The notes: a model not told the origin generated them from the letters alone. 64,000 nt of DNA from Oenanthe sinensis (GCA_028671895.1 JAPMAC010000221.1:9858001-9922000), one strand, 5' to 3'; positions 32,564 through 43,126 are shown, counted from the first letter of the stretch. Program-made: numbers and translations.

Positions 32564-33925
32564 TTAATCCATGACATCATAGTCAGGATTGTTAATCACT
32601 GCAAGATTAGCCATATCTGTGTCCAAGTCTTCTTCTCCTTCACCATTTGGAGCATCCAACACTTGTACCATCCTTGGAATTTGTCCCATAACATCTATCC
32701 TTGGTATCACTGCTCCATCAGACATGGCCATTTGCATGTGAATATAGTGGGACAAGCCAGATTCAAGTCTACCAGCTCTTTGAAAGGTGTGACTAATGAC
32801 ATTAACAAGAACAGCAAGTTTGGCTTCTGTAAGCTCATGCTTTTCAACCAGGGCTTTGAAGGATGTTTGAAGTTCTAGGAATAAAGCTTCTAGTTCATTG
32901 TGTTTAGAGAGAAGGAGTTGAAGTTCTTTATCAAAATCAAATGTAGGTGTAGGAGGATGTGGTGCTGGAATAGGTGTAAAGGGTGCAGGAGGAATAGATG
33001 AGTCAAGCACATTTGGTGAAGTAGGATCAAGATCAATGAAAGGTGCACCAATGTACCCAACTAGAGGAATCCTTTCTCTCTTTGTCTTGTCAGAAATAGT
33101 GGATGAAACTTGAAAATTAGGAATTTGATTGACATTGATTTTAAAGTGCTCAAAGATCTTGGTTAGTAGCAAACCATATGACATGTACCCCTTTTTGTAA
33201 GATGAAATCATGTGCACAAGTATCATATATGGCAGATTAAAATTCACCTTGTGGCTTACAAGCTTATACATTAGTTTAATTTCACAAAATTTCATAAGCT
33301 TGTCACCAGAGGTGTTAGGAAATATGTTGCCTCTTATGATCAGTGCTAGAGTTTGAAAAACTGGAGTAAAATGCTCATATGATATGCCACTATCAACACA
33401 GAACAAATTTTGAGGCACTTCATAACCACAAAGCACAGAAAGATACAATTTGAGCTCACTTTGATTAAAGACAAATTCTTGAGAAATGTCAATGTTAGGT
33501 AAATTAAGCAGTTTGTGAGAAAGTTTTAGTGCTTTACCCAATTCAATGTGATCAAGTAGCAGGGGCTTGCCATTGATCACAGTGGTGACAAAGACAGTAC
33601 CATGAGCACCATATCTGACTTGCATATTAGAATAGAATTCAGTGACAAGGTTTGGTAAAACTCTTCTGTTTGGATGAAAAAGAATAGGTTCCCAGTTGGC
33701 TCTACTGAACATGGAATACAACTCAGACCTTTTGTCAAGATGAATGAGACAACCAGGTTGTAGTTTGTGTTTGACACTCAACAAATGAGGTGGAGTTGAA
33801 GACATAGAAATATCACCAGCCATTTTCTTGTGTTTCTTCCTATTTCTGTTTCTTATGGTGGAACTGGAAGGGGTGGTGTTTGGTTGTCCTAGACTTAAAG
33901 TAGTGTTAACTAAATGACTCTGCAT
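32564..33925 (-). CDS. Sirevirus third ORF (env-like position), putative plant transposon domain
   Basis: 453 codons from the first ATG (33925); the frame is open without an ATG up to about 34022. Sireviruses often carry an ORF after pol, called env-like. I see no convincing transmembrane or surface-protein layout in the ATG-started product; the hydrophobic FIKLCVFLFLTALN stretch lies upstream of the ATG. Residues about 70-290 (NWEPILFHPNRRVL, LVTEFYSNM, HIELGKALKL, LALIIRGNIFP, CEIKLMYKLVSHKVNFNL, YMSYGLLLTKIFEHF) follow the pattern of the Pfam 'putative plant transposon protein' domain (PF20167-like). A proline-rich linker and a coiled coil (KELQLLLSKHNELEALFLEL) follow, then an acidic end. 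An upstream exon may replace the N-terminus. The role is unknown. Confidence 0.7.
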   Translation of the reverse strand: MQSHLVNTTLSLGQPNTTPSSSTIRNRNRKKHKKMAGDISMSSTPPHLLSVKHKLQPGCLIHLDKRSELYSMFSRANWEPILFHPNRRVLPNLVTEFYSNMQVRYGAHGTVFVTTVINGKPLLLDHIELGKALKLSHKLLNLPNIDISQEFVFNQSELKLYLSVLCGYEVPQNLFCVDSGISYEHFTPVFQTLALIIRGNIFPNTSGDKLMKFCEIKLMYKLVSHKVNFNLPYMILVHMISSYKKGYMSYGLLLTKIFEHFKINVNQIPNFQVSSTISDKTKRERIPLVGYIGAPFIDLDPTSPNVLDSSIPPAPFTPIPAPHPPTPTFDFDKELQLLLSKHNELEALFLELQTSFKALVEKHELTEAKLAVLVNVISHTFQRAGRLESGLSHYIHMQMAMSDGAVIPRIDVMGQIPRMVQVLDAPNGEGEEDLDTDMANLAVINNPDYDVMD

Positions 33926-35847
33926 TTTTAAGAATGAAGAGCAATTAAGTGCAGTTAAGAACAAGAAGACACACAACTTTATGAATATAACACTCAAACC
34001 AAGAATACAGACACAAGGAATGAATTACATGAACTCAGAGACTGTATTTAAGGCACACAGGGACTTAATGCACACAAATATTACTTATATAGCCAAGAAA
34101 GAGCAAATATGCAGCACCAAAATCTATAAACTGCAGTTTCTGTGACCAAATAATAAAATAAGAACACACAGTTGCAGTTGGCACAGAAACAGGACAAACA
34201 GTGCAGGAAAAGTTGCAGTTAAGTGCAGGCAAACAGTGTACATAGTCCTTTATAGCAGTTTTAAGAATAGGTAAGTACAAGCAAGCACCATGCTCATTTA
34301 ATGAAATGCACAGCTTCTTATCATTTAGGAAATGCCAATACCATATAATCTTGCCAGCACACCATGTCTATACATTTATCTAAACCTGTAACAGACTAGA
34401 TTATATAAAAATAATCAAAAACAGATCAGATCAGGCATGGCTAATTACAGTGGCTGCAACCTACTCTGCATAAATATGTATATTTTAAGTACAATACTTA
34501 ATTTCACAAATAAACAATACAAGGCCTGGAAATTGAAGTACTATAAATTTAATACATATAGAGATCATATCAGAGGTTGCAGATAACCAAGTAATCAAAT
34601 TAGCATGTTTCACATATTTTGCAGTACTCAGCTATGCATGCTAATTATTTCTACACTTCATGTCTTGTTTATATAATCATCAAGAACAATAACCTCATAA
34701 TTTTGACAAATAGCATGTTAAGAAATTCTCATGTTATCAAAATTAAGCAATTTTTCTATGATGTTAGACTAATTAAGTCCAGTGAAACATACTCAATAAT
34801 TATGCATGTGGATAGACACATAATTTCATGTGAAGAATTAAGGCATATATTGGCAAATAAAATTGCAAGATTGCAAATTACAGATAGTCCCATAGGTCTG
34901 CAGACAAGGCTGAAGGTGTAGTTATCTAGACACATTTCCAGGCATGCTCTGTGGTACAGAAAAATTGTAAGCAAGTACAGATCACTTAGACACAGTAAAC
35001 TTCAAGAATCATGCATACAATTTTCTTACCAATCAGCATTTAAGATAGTACTCAGTTTGGCACAAGTTCACATATTAAAAACTGCAGACATGCACTGGCT
35101 AACTTAATAGGTGTCATAAAATCAGGCAGCCATATAGTTTAGCAATATATCAGACAATCAATGTATGGCATGTTACAAGATCAAACATAAAAATGCATAT
35201 GATCTGACTGTGATCAGTTGGTCTGGGAACAGATCAATGATTAATCATGTTAATCAAGGCAGTCCATGATCCAAGTGATATTGTTGTGCAATTCTGTGTC
35301 CTATAAATGATGCATACTGGGACATAATCAAAGATAATTTCATCATTAAACTCTGGCAAGTAAAGATTTAAAATCAACAACTTGATAAGTAAAGTATATT
35401 TGACAATAGATATAGCAAAATTACTCATGTTAACATATAACTGCCAGCCAGAGTAGTGAAAGCACACAATGAGTTTCATACTTCCAATTTTCAAATCATT
35501 ACTTATGAACACTAGAGAACCCCATTTTTTCAGGCACAAGCAATAGTCAATCAGTCACATAGGCCAAGAAAGCATAGACATATTCAAGTATTATGAACTT
35601 CACCACATATGTTCATGCATCTCATATAGCTGACAATGATATCAACTCAAGCAAGAAAACAGAGGTAGTCACAACTTTAAAAGATGGCAATTGAGAGACT
35701 TGTAATCTCAAGCACATGATTCAATTTCTCAAATACACAAACTCAGTTTCAGCAATCACAGACTAATCCTATATTAAGAAAAGCACATAGATTGCTTAGG
35801 GTATTGAGTTTGTACCTTAGCCATGGCCCTTAGAACCATGGACATAC

Positions 35848-35946
35848 CTGTATGCATCCTCGCGGAGGATGCATAACCTGCCATCTTAGCATCTACTTCA
35901 ATTGTTCTTTAATTCTTCTTCACTTTTCGTTTTGTTTGCTTTATTC
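35848..35946 (-). other. Candidate short coding exon upstream of ORF3
   Basis: It is bordered by a canonical acceptor (CATTTATTTTGCAG) and a canonical donor (ACAG/GTATGTCC). It contains AAGATGGCAGG with a good plant initiation context at 35884-35882, followed by 12 codons and one extra base. An acceptor CTAG at 33890-33889 inside ORF3 would keep the phase. Whether the exon is used is inference; a transcript would decide it. Confidence 0.45.
35851..35875. repeat. Perfect 25-bp hairpin between direct ACCTG repeats
   Basis: TATGCATCCTC, loop GCG, then GAGGATGCATA: 11-bp arms with no mismatch, flanked on both sides by ACCTG. It lies inside the candidate short exon and includes its last bases before the donor. 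Confidence 0.85.
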
Positions 35947-36526
35947 CTGCAAAATAAATGGTCAGTATCGTCTCAATGCTCAAAACAATTCAATGAAACA
36001 GTGACATAGAGCTATCAGAGTTTAGAAATGTCATATTCCTAGATGATTCGATACAAAATCTCTGTGAATATGACATGTAGATCCTGTTATTTGTTGAATA
36101 TCATCACTTTGATTGTAGAAGAGACAGAGCCGAGCTAGAACATCATAATTCCATATCGAATCTTCATTATTCTAAGTGATTTTGTGAATAAACTCATGCA
36201 ACTCAAGAGACTATCATGGTTTCATTGATGAAGCAGCCACAAGATTATCCAATTAATTGATATTGAGAGCCTCATATCTAGGGTTTTGATTGCATAGAGT
36301 AATTGATCAATTTGACCAATACTGGACTGGAAAGATGATGATATAGATATCACTCGAAAGCAAAACAGGTAAAGTATGATGTTCCAACATCAATTCAGGC
36401 GAGAACGGTATGAATCGAGATCAATTTGGAATGAGGCTATTAGGGTTTGTGACGAACAGTCGAGAGAAATAGAGTACTGTGCGGCTAGAATTAGGGAAAT
36501 GAAATGAAGAATAGAAATTTAATTTC

Positions 36527-36534
36527 TATTTATA
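36527..36534 (-). promoter_or_regulatory. Possible internal TATA box upstream of ORF3
   Basis: TATAAATA on the minus strand, about 650 bases before the candidate exon. It is followed by CT-rich and AAACCCTAA-containing sequence of the kind seen in plant 5' UTRs. Confidence 0.4.
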
Positions 36535-37115
36535 TTTCTAGAATGGATGGCCATGATTGAATCCCTAAATGATCCAAGGGCTGAGAATTAAGCAGCTCGA
36601 AAATTAAAATTAAAATTGTATTTATATATTAACAATAATATATATATTACAATCTTAATTATATATTTTATATTTTAATTACAATTAAATTGTAATCAAT
36701 TTATAAAATATTCTCTCGTTTTTATAAATTATTTTATAATTTTAATTGCAAGAGAGAGTACAATTAATTTTTATAAAATAATATCCAACCAAGAAAAAAT
36801 ATTTTCTAAATTTGAGATTTATTTCTAAATGCCCACAAATTTATTTTAGAAAATAATTCTTGGGACAGTTTAATTAACACTCACTATTTTCCCGAGTTTT
36901 GAAATATAGAATATTCCAAGGCCAATCAATAGCTGTGTTAATTAAAATTATTTTATTGAGCTTAATTTCACAATAAAGCTTGAACAACTTATAATTAACG
37001 TCATTATTGACAAATCTGAATTTCACCTTGAAATCCGGTCAAATAATAACCTAAACTACAAGCGGAGCAAATTTCATTGAAAATTAATTCAACAAAATTA
37101 AAGACACTTTATGTC

Positions 37116-40100
37116 TCACTTTGAGCACTCAAGCATACCTAACTCCAAACGGAGTTTGTTGAATCTTTCTGAGCTCAAAGGTTTTGTAAAAATATCGGCA
37201 ATATTATGTTTGGTATCTATGTATACCATCTTAATATTGCCCTTCGAGACATGGTCTCGTAGAAAATGATGTCGTATATCAATATGTTTTGATAATGAGT
37301 GCAACACAGAATTTTTGCTCAAGTTGATTGCACTAATATTATCACATTGAATTGATACTACATCAAATTTCACAATATAGTCAGCTAGTGTTTGCTTCAT
37401 CCATAGGATTTGAGCACAACATTTTGCAGCTGCTATATACTCAGCTTCTGTAGTGGATATTGACACAGAATTTTGTTTCTTAGAAAACCAAGAAACTAGG
37501 CATCCACCAAGAAACTGACACGTACCACTTGTGCTTTTTCTGTCAATTAAGTGACCGGCATAATCCGAATCAGAAAAGCACACTAAGTCAAATGGTTGTC
37601 CTTTCGGATACCATAGACCCATTTCAGTGGTTCCCTTGAGGTATCTAAATATCCGCTTTACAGCGGCTACATGAGATTCCTTAGGGTTCACTTGAAAGCG
37701 GGCACACTTACACACACTAAATTGTATGTCAGGCCTACTAGCAGTGATATAGAGAAGACTTCCGATCATTCCTCGATATTTCTTTGTATCTACAGAAATA
37801 CCACTAGGATCTTCCGTCATCTTTAAGGCAGGTGACATAGGGGTACTAATTGTTTTACAATTTTCCATATCAAATTTCTTAAGCATTTCTTTACAATATT
37901 TCGATTGCGAAATATGAATGCCTTCATCAGATTGCTTAATTTGCAATCCTAAAAAGAAATTTAATTCCCCCATCATGCTCATTTCAAATTCTTTACTCAT
38001 AATATCTGAGAATTCCTTACATAGAGATTCCTTGGTAGACCCAAAAATAATATCGTCTACGTAAATTTGAACGAGCAGGATATCATCACCTTCATACTTC
38101 GTAAAGAGAGTGGTATCAACAACTCCTATTTTGAAACCATTTTCAATTAAGAATTTGCTTAACCTCTCATACCAAGCTCTAGGAGCTTGCTTTAGTCCGT
38201 ATAAAGCCTTGTATAATTTGTATACATACTCAGGATGTAAGTGATCTTCAAATCCCGGTGGTTGTCTTACGTATACTTCTTCTTCTAAGACACCATTTAG
38301 GAAAGCAGATTTAACATCCATTTGATAGACCTTGAAACCCTTATGACAAGCGTAGGCTAAAAACATCCGAATCGATTCAATTCGAGCCACCGGAGCATAG
38401 GTTTCATCAAAATCTATTCCTTCCATTTGAGTATAGCCTTGAGCAACTAAACGTGCTTTGTTTCTTACCACTGTTCCACTTTCGTCTAATTTGTTACGAA
38501 AGACCCATTTTGTTCCAATAATGGAAGTCTCAGGGGGATGTGGAACTAGTTCCCAAACTTTATTATGAGTGAATTGGTTTAACTCTTCTTGCATAGCAAG
38601 GATCCAATCCTCATCTAATAAAGCCTCCTTTGCGGTTTTGGGTTCTATTTGTGATAGAAAGGCCAGGTGACTCACAATATTTTGAACTTGAGCACGAGTT
38701 TGAACACCTTTAGTTAGATCTCCTAAGACACAGTCAATAGGATGATCTTTAAGCAACGGTATTTCTGTAGGCAATTCAAGTTCGTTCTCAACTTTTTCAA
38801 GAGGATTCTTTGGAATTGCAGATCCAAGATTCATATCTACAATTTGTCGAATAACATTTTCAACATCACTTGGAATTTGACCATTTGAATCTGGTTCTTC
38901 CTCTATTAAATCTTTATACTTTGAATTTGGTTTAGATTCATCGAATACTACATTCATTGATTCTTCCACAACCAAAGTATTAAGATTGAAAACTCGATAA
39001 GCTTTGCTATTACTAGAATATCCTAGAAATACACCCTCACCAGATTTAGGGTCGAATTTCGTTAGGTAATCCTTAGTATTCATAATATAGCACCTACTTC
39101 CAAAAACTTTGAAGTAACTAAGCTTAGGAGTTTTGCCAAAATAAAGCTCATAAGGAGTCTTCATTTTGATAGGTCGTAGTAATACTCTATTAAGAACATG
39201 GCATGCAGTAGACATAGCTTCGGCCCAAAAATATTTTGGTCGACGATATTCATTAAGCATAGTCGTTGCCATTTCTTGTAACGTTCTGTTTTTCCTTTCA
39301 ACTACCCCATTTGATTGAGGCGTATAAGGAGCAGAAAAGTTATGAGTAATACCATACGCCTCACAAAAATCAACAAATTTTACATTTTCAAACTCTTTTC
39401 CATGATCCGTCCGGATATAGATAATCGAGTTATTGTGTTGATTTTGTATGCGTTTGCAAAGAGCCGCAAAAGATTCAAATGCGTCACTCTTTGACCTTAG
39501 GAACTCAGTCCACGTATAGCGAGAGTAGTCATCAACAACCACTAGGGTGTATTGACTTCCTCCTAGGCTTTGCACGGGAACAGGTCCAATGAGATCCATA
39601 TGTAATAGCTCAAGTGGTCTAAATGTAGACACCATGAATTTGGCTTTATGAGTTGCTCTTATTTGTTTGCCAATTTCACAAGCTTCGCATATGTGATCTT
39701 TAACGAAATTGAGTTTCGGTAATCCTCGTACATGTTCTTTCGAACATATAGTCTTAATGAGTTTCATGTTTATATGACCCAACCTTCGGTGCCATAACCA
39801 TGGATCATCATTAAAGGATACCAAACAAACATTCTCATATTTCGTAGTGTCACACGTATATACATTTTTGTTACGTGGACAATTTAAGGCTAGTCTTCCG
39901 TCTACATTGTAAATAGAACAATGTGTTGACCGGAAGACTACTTTGCAACCATTATCACATAGTTGACTTATTGAAAGCAAGTTGTACTTTAGTCCCGTGA
40001 CTAATTGAACATTTGTTATTTTAAAGCTTTCATTTCCAATATCCCCAATGCCAATGATGTTGCCTTTACTGCTATCTCCAAAGGTTACACTTCCGGCGGC

Positions 40101-40199
40101 TACCTTTCTAATGTTGTTCAACAATGACTTATTACCGGTCATATGACGTGAACATCCACTATCAAGATACCACACATCTTTTGCAGCAGTAAGGCATAC
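37116..40199 (-). CDS. pol: Sirevirus pol: protease, integrase, reverse transcriptase, RNase H
   Basis: About 1027 codons, open from just after a UAG (40202-40200). There is no AUG before the protease; the first Met is in the motif DSGCSRHMTG itself. Counting from the Val codon at 40175: protease DSG at residue 5, pre-integrase LWHRRLGHI near 127, and integrase DLIGPV near 194, RTDHGKEFEN near 255 and SNGVVERKN (Glu). Copia RT follows (KARLVAQGY near 572, MDVKSAFLNG, YGLKQAPRAWY, catalytic YVDDIIFGS near 704), then RNase H (SDSDYAG near 865, TEAEYIAA near 910), ending ADIFTKPL. All catalytic residues are present and there are no internal stops, so this copy may be active. It is in the same frame as gag. 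Confidence 0.95.
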   Translation of the reverse strand, partial: VCLTAAKDVWYLDSGCSRHMTGNKSLLNNIRKVAAGSVTFGDSSKGNIIGIGDIGNESFKITNVQLVTGLKYNLLSISQLCDNGCKVVFRSTHCSIYNVDGRLALNCPRNKNVYTCDTTKYENVCLVSFNDDPWLWHRRLGHINMKLIKTICSKEHVRGLPKLNFVKDHICEACEIGKQIRATHKAKFMVSTFRPLELLHMDLIGPVPVQSLGGSQYTLVVVDDYSRYTWTEFLRSKSDAFESFAALCKRIQNQHNNSIIYIRTDHGKEFENVKFVDFCEAYGITHNFSAPYTPQSNGVVERKNRTLQEMATTMLNEYRRPKYFWAEAMSTACHVLNRVLLRPIKMKTPYELYFGKTPKLSYFKVFGSRCYIMNTKDYLTKFDPKSGEGVFLGYSSNSKAYRVFNLNTLVVEESMNVVFDESKPNSKYKDLIEEEPDSNGQIPSDVENVIRQIVDMNLGSAIPKNPLEKVENELELPTEIPLLKDHPIDCVLGDLTKGVQTRAQVQNIVSHLAFLSQIEPKTAKEALLDEDWILAMQEELNQFTHNKVWELVPHPPETSIIGTKWVFRNKLDESGTVVRNKARLVAQGYTQMEGIDFDETYAPVARIESIRMFLAYACHKGFKVYQMDVKSAFLNGVLEEEVYVRQPPGFEDHLHPEYVYKLYKALYGLKQAPRAWYERLSKFLIENGFKIGVVDTTLFTKYEGDDILLVQIYVDDIIFGSTKESLCKEFSDIMSKEFEMSMMGELNFFLGLQIKQSDEGIHISQSKYCKEMLKKFDMENCKTISTPMSPALKMTEDPSGISVDTKKYRGMIGSLLYITASRPDIQFSVCKCARFQVNPKESHVAAVKRIFRYLKGTTEMGLWYPKGQPFDLVCFSDSDYAGHLIDRKSTSGTCQFLGGCLVSWFSKKQNSVSISTTEAEYIAAAKCCAQILWMKQTLADYIVKFDVVSIQCDNISAINLSKNSVLHSLSKHIDIRHHFLRDHVSKGNIKMVYIDTKHNIADIFTKPLSSERFNKLRLELGMLECSK

Positions 40200-40214
40200 C
40201 TACACAAATGATTA
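40200..40214 (-). other. Gag/pol junction with two in-frame stop codons
   Basis: Gag ends at UAA (40214-40212). Three codons later, in the same frame, comes UAG (40202-40200). The sequence across it, AACTAATCATTTGTGTAG, also looks like a branch point plus 3' splice site, with the AG of the UAG as acceptor, though the branch-to-AG distance (about 13 nt) is short. Pol must be made by readthrough of two stops, splicing, or re-initiation. Confidence 0.75.
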
Positions 40215-43061
40215 GTTAAACCTTTTGGTACCCTTTTGTCTTAAGGGTCCTTGGGTTAGTACATCATGAGGCATATATGAACTAGCATGAACAAATTTAG
40301 GCATGGGATAAGTTTGCATATAATCATGTATATTTCTAGATGCTTCATTCCTAGTAGATATATGATAAGGGTTTCTCCTAGGAGTATATTTGTTATGTCT
40401 AACATATTCATGATTATTTCTTGAGGGAAAGATGGTAATAATCGAATCTCTAGAATTAGCATTGGCATTGTATTTCGAATTATTACTTCTAACATGAGCA
40501 TTTGAAGTACTAGAGTAATCATGATGACTCATATTAGCATGATGACTCGATCTAGCATGATAACTCGCATTCCTAGGCATAGGTACATTTATCTTACGAG
40601 TTTGACCATGATAGTTAGGATTTTGAGTCATAGAACCTTTTCTTGGTCCATAGGGAATTGGTTCTTGATGATACAAAAACCTTGGTTGGTTTTGAACATT
40701 CACTTTAGAATCATTCTTCTTTTGAGATATTTTCTTTCCATCTCTATTTCTAGAAGTTGATCCTTTCGGAATCCACTTGTACTTCCCTTTAAGTTCACCT
40801 TCTTTAGCTTTGCAAAATAGACGAATATGTCCACTTACATTACAATATGTACACTTTTGTGTAGGTGAATTAGATGGAGTACTAATCGGAGGATTGGGTT
40901 TATGATCTTCCTTTTTAGTGAAAGCTTTATGTTTATAACCCAAGCCTTCACGATTAAATGATTCCCTAGAGCCAAATACCATCCTTTCCAAAATAGCATT
41001 GCTCTTAGTGAATTGTTTTAAGGTGGATTCGAGATCTTCCTTTTCCTTAACCAAGTTATTAATCTTGTTAGTTAAGAATCTCTCTTTATCCATAACTTGA
41101 GCCAAGAGCTTTTGATTTTCATCATTAAGCTTTTGATTTTCCAACTTCATCGTTTCTAATTCCGAGACAAGTCTTTGACGACTTTCGTATTCAACATTGA
41201 TCTTGCCTTGAAGTTTGGCATAATTATTGTCTTTATTCATTAATTGAAGTTGGTAATCAGAGTCAAGTTCTTTTAAAGCTTCATGAAGCTCTTCCTCTCT
41301 ATCTCCCGTAAGAGATTGTTCGAGGTCATTTATACGTTCGCATCGTGAAGAATTCTCTTGAATCAATGATTCATTTTGAATTTTCAGATTTAAAAGCTCA
41401 ACATGGAGCTCGCGATTGCGTTCGTTTAAATGGAGCTTATCATTCTCAATCTCTTCGGCTTGAAAAATCAGATACACGTTTTCGACTTCAAGAGTACGAA
41501 TTTGGTCATCCTTTCCGTTCGCCTCGATTTTCAAGCTTTCATTTTGAGAGAGAATGTTAGCAACGTATTCCATGTCTTTGACATGTACGTCGGTCAAACT
41601 AGTAACCTCTTTTTGAAGTTCAAGACACAAATCCTCATATTTATCTTTTTCGGATTTTGTCTTAACATAACTTCGATTCAATTCATCATAACCAATTTTC
41701 AAATTTTTGACCAAGTTTCTAAGCTCAGAAATATCCATACTATAATGATCTACTTTGGACAAGCTAACATCACTACTATCACATGATGAAATCAAGATTG
41801 GTTTAGATGTTACCTCTTGTAGAGAAGTAGAGCCTTCCGTTGGAGTAGCTTCATCTCCGATTGCCATCAAAGCAAGGTTTACAGTTTCCTCATTTTGTTC
41901 AGGAGTTTCCTCATCCTCGCTAAGATCCCATCCACTCTCGGCTACAAGAATTTGTCCTTTTGACAAATTTGGACATTCCCTTTTAAAATGACCCGGTTGT
42001 TTACATTCAAAACAAACAATCTCGGTTTCCTCGGGAACTGCCTCTTTAGGCTTAGGTGCATAATTACTCGTAAATTTCGAGTTATTGTAAGCGTTGTTTA
42101 CTTGTGGTTGTTGCACACCTTTGCCTTTAGCATAGCTCGTAGTAGGAAAATTGCTCTTATAATTCGGCCTACCTTTAGAATTAAAAACTCGTTGTTGATT
42201 ACCCGATTTAAGAAAGCCCTTTCCGTACCTTTGAGCTTTGCTTTGTAAAACGCGACGGAGTTGTCTTGATAATAAAGCAATTTCATGCTCATCAAGATTT
42301 TCTAACTCTTCGTTCAAATCGTCGTCGTTTTCATCTTCATCGATAAGTATTGCCTTTAAGGCCATATTTTTTCTCTTCTCTTCAATTTTAGGAAGAGGTT
42401 TATCCGGAGCATTATCTTCTTCGTAAGCACGAAGGTTGCCGAATAAACTATCGATGGTATATGCATTTAGATTATGCATTTCTTTTATTGTGGTAACTTT
42501 AACTTTCCAACTCGGAGGTAAGGCTTTTAAGACCCTTCGATTTTTCTCATTAATAGAGTATACCTTTCCGAGTTGAGCAAGTTCATCGATAATACGAGTG
42601 AATCTTGTTTCCATGTCGATGATGGTTTCACCCTCGAGGAGTTTAAAGTTCTCGTATTCTTGGATCAACGTATCCATTCGAGAGTCTTTAATATCCATGG
42701 TTCCCTCGTAGGTGATAACCAATTTGTTCCACATATCTTGTGCAGACTTGCAGTTATTAACACGTTTGTATTCTTTTTCTGCAAGTGCACTAGTTAAGAC
42801 CATTTCCGCCTTAGCGGCTATGTTCATTAACTCTTCCTCTTCACGGGTGTATTCACTGACTTTCTTTTCGATGACTATTTCGTCAACTACTTTTGTCGGA
42901 ACTACAACACCGTCTTCGATAGCCATCCACACTTTGACACCTTGGGATTTAGCATAAATTCTAAATCTTGTCTTCCAAGTAGCAAAGTTGGTGCCATCGA
43001 ATAGAGGGGGTCTCGAGCTCGAGAGACCTTCACCACAACCAATGGTACTCAAATACGCCAT
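40212..43061 (-). CDS. gag: Sirevirus gag with two zinc knuckles and a long coiled coil
   Basis: 949 aa, very long for a copia gag. Residues about 18-230 are the UBN2-type capsid region (LFDGTNFATWKTRFRIYAKS, KSAQDMWNKLVITYEG, LKALPPSWKVKVTTIKE). A CCHC knuckle CFECKQPGHFKREC lies near residues 349-363. A charged coiled coil fills about 440-690, as expected of Sirevirus gag. A second knuckle, CTYCNVSGHIRLFC, lies near 736-749, followed by an Asn/His/Arg-rich tail. ATG 43061 lies 66 bases after the PBS and is the first ATG of the transcript body. It forms virus-like particles and packages the RNA in this family. No stops. Confidence 0.95.
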   Translation of the reverse strand: MAYLSTIGCGEGLSSSRPPLFDGTNFATWKTRFRIYAKSQGVKVWMAIEDGVVVPTKVVDEIVIEKKVSEYTREEEELMNIAAKAEMVLTSALAEKEYKRVNNCKSAQDMWNKLVITYEGTMDIKDSRMDTLIQEYENFKLLEGETIIDMETRFTRIIDELAQLGKVYSINEKNRRVLKALPPSWKVKVTTIKEMHNLNAYTIDSLFGNLRAYEEDNAPDKPLPKIEEKRKNMALKAILIDEDENDDDLNEELENLDEHEIALLSRQLRRVLQSKAQRYGKGFLKSGNQQRVFNSKGRPNYKSNFPTTSYAKGKGVQQPQVNNAYNNSKFTSNYAPKPKEAVPEETEIVCFECKQPGHFKRECPNLSKGQILVAESGWDLSEDEETPEQNEETVNLALMAIGDEATPTEGSTSLQEVTSKPILISSCDSSDVSLSKVDHYSMDISELRNLVKNLKIGYDELNRSYVKTKSEKDKYEDLCLELQKEVTSLTDVHVKDMEYVANILSQNESLKIEANGKDDQIRTLEVENVYLIFQAEEIENDKLHLNERNRELHVELLNLKIQNESLIQENSSRCERINDLEQSLTGDREEELHEALKELDSDYQLQLMNKDNNYAKLQGKINVEYESRQRLVSELETMKLENQKLNDENQKLLAQVMDKERFLTNKINNLVKEKEDLESTLKQFTKSNAILERMVFGSRESFNREGLGYKHKAFTKKEDHKPNPPISTPSNSPTQKCTYCNVSGHIRLFCKAKEGELKGKYKWIPKGSTSRNRDGKKISQKKNDSKVNVQNQPRFLYHQEPIPYGPRKGSMTQNPNYHGQTRKINVPMPRNASYHARSSHHANMSHHDYSSTSNAHVRSNNSKYNANANSRDSIITIFPSRNNHEYVRHNKYTPRRNPYHISTRNEASRNIHDYMQTYPMPKFVHASSYMPHDVLTQGPLRQKGTKRFN

Positions 43062-43126
43062 AAAGATCTACTCTTTGTTGCGTTCGTAGGCACTGAAAAA
43101 GGCCACGGAACACGATTAAGAGCACT

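Larger units (their letters stand above)
33926..37115 (-). other. 3.2 kb spacer between pol and ORF3 with transcription and splice signals
   Basis: There is no long ORF. Read on the minus strand it resembles the 5' end of a plant gene: a TATA box (36534-36527), a likely 5' UTR with AAACCCTAAT and AAAACCCTAG, an intron end TTTATTTTGCAG (to 35947), a short exon, and a donor CAG/GTATGT at 35847. The part from 34000 to 35800 would then be intron. Confidence 0.5.

Noticed and set aside
32564..33997. Calling the third ORF a viral envelope protein with a signal peptide
   Set aside because: The hydrophobic N-terminus depends on a TTG start; the first ATG is at 33925, after it. The core matches a plant transposon-type domain pattern better.
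40521..42957. Several plus-strand ORFs of 60-118 codons opposite Sirevirus gag
   Set aside because: They are antisense shadows of the intact gag ORF and have no domains of their own.
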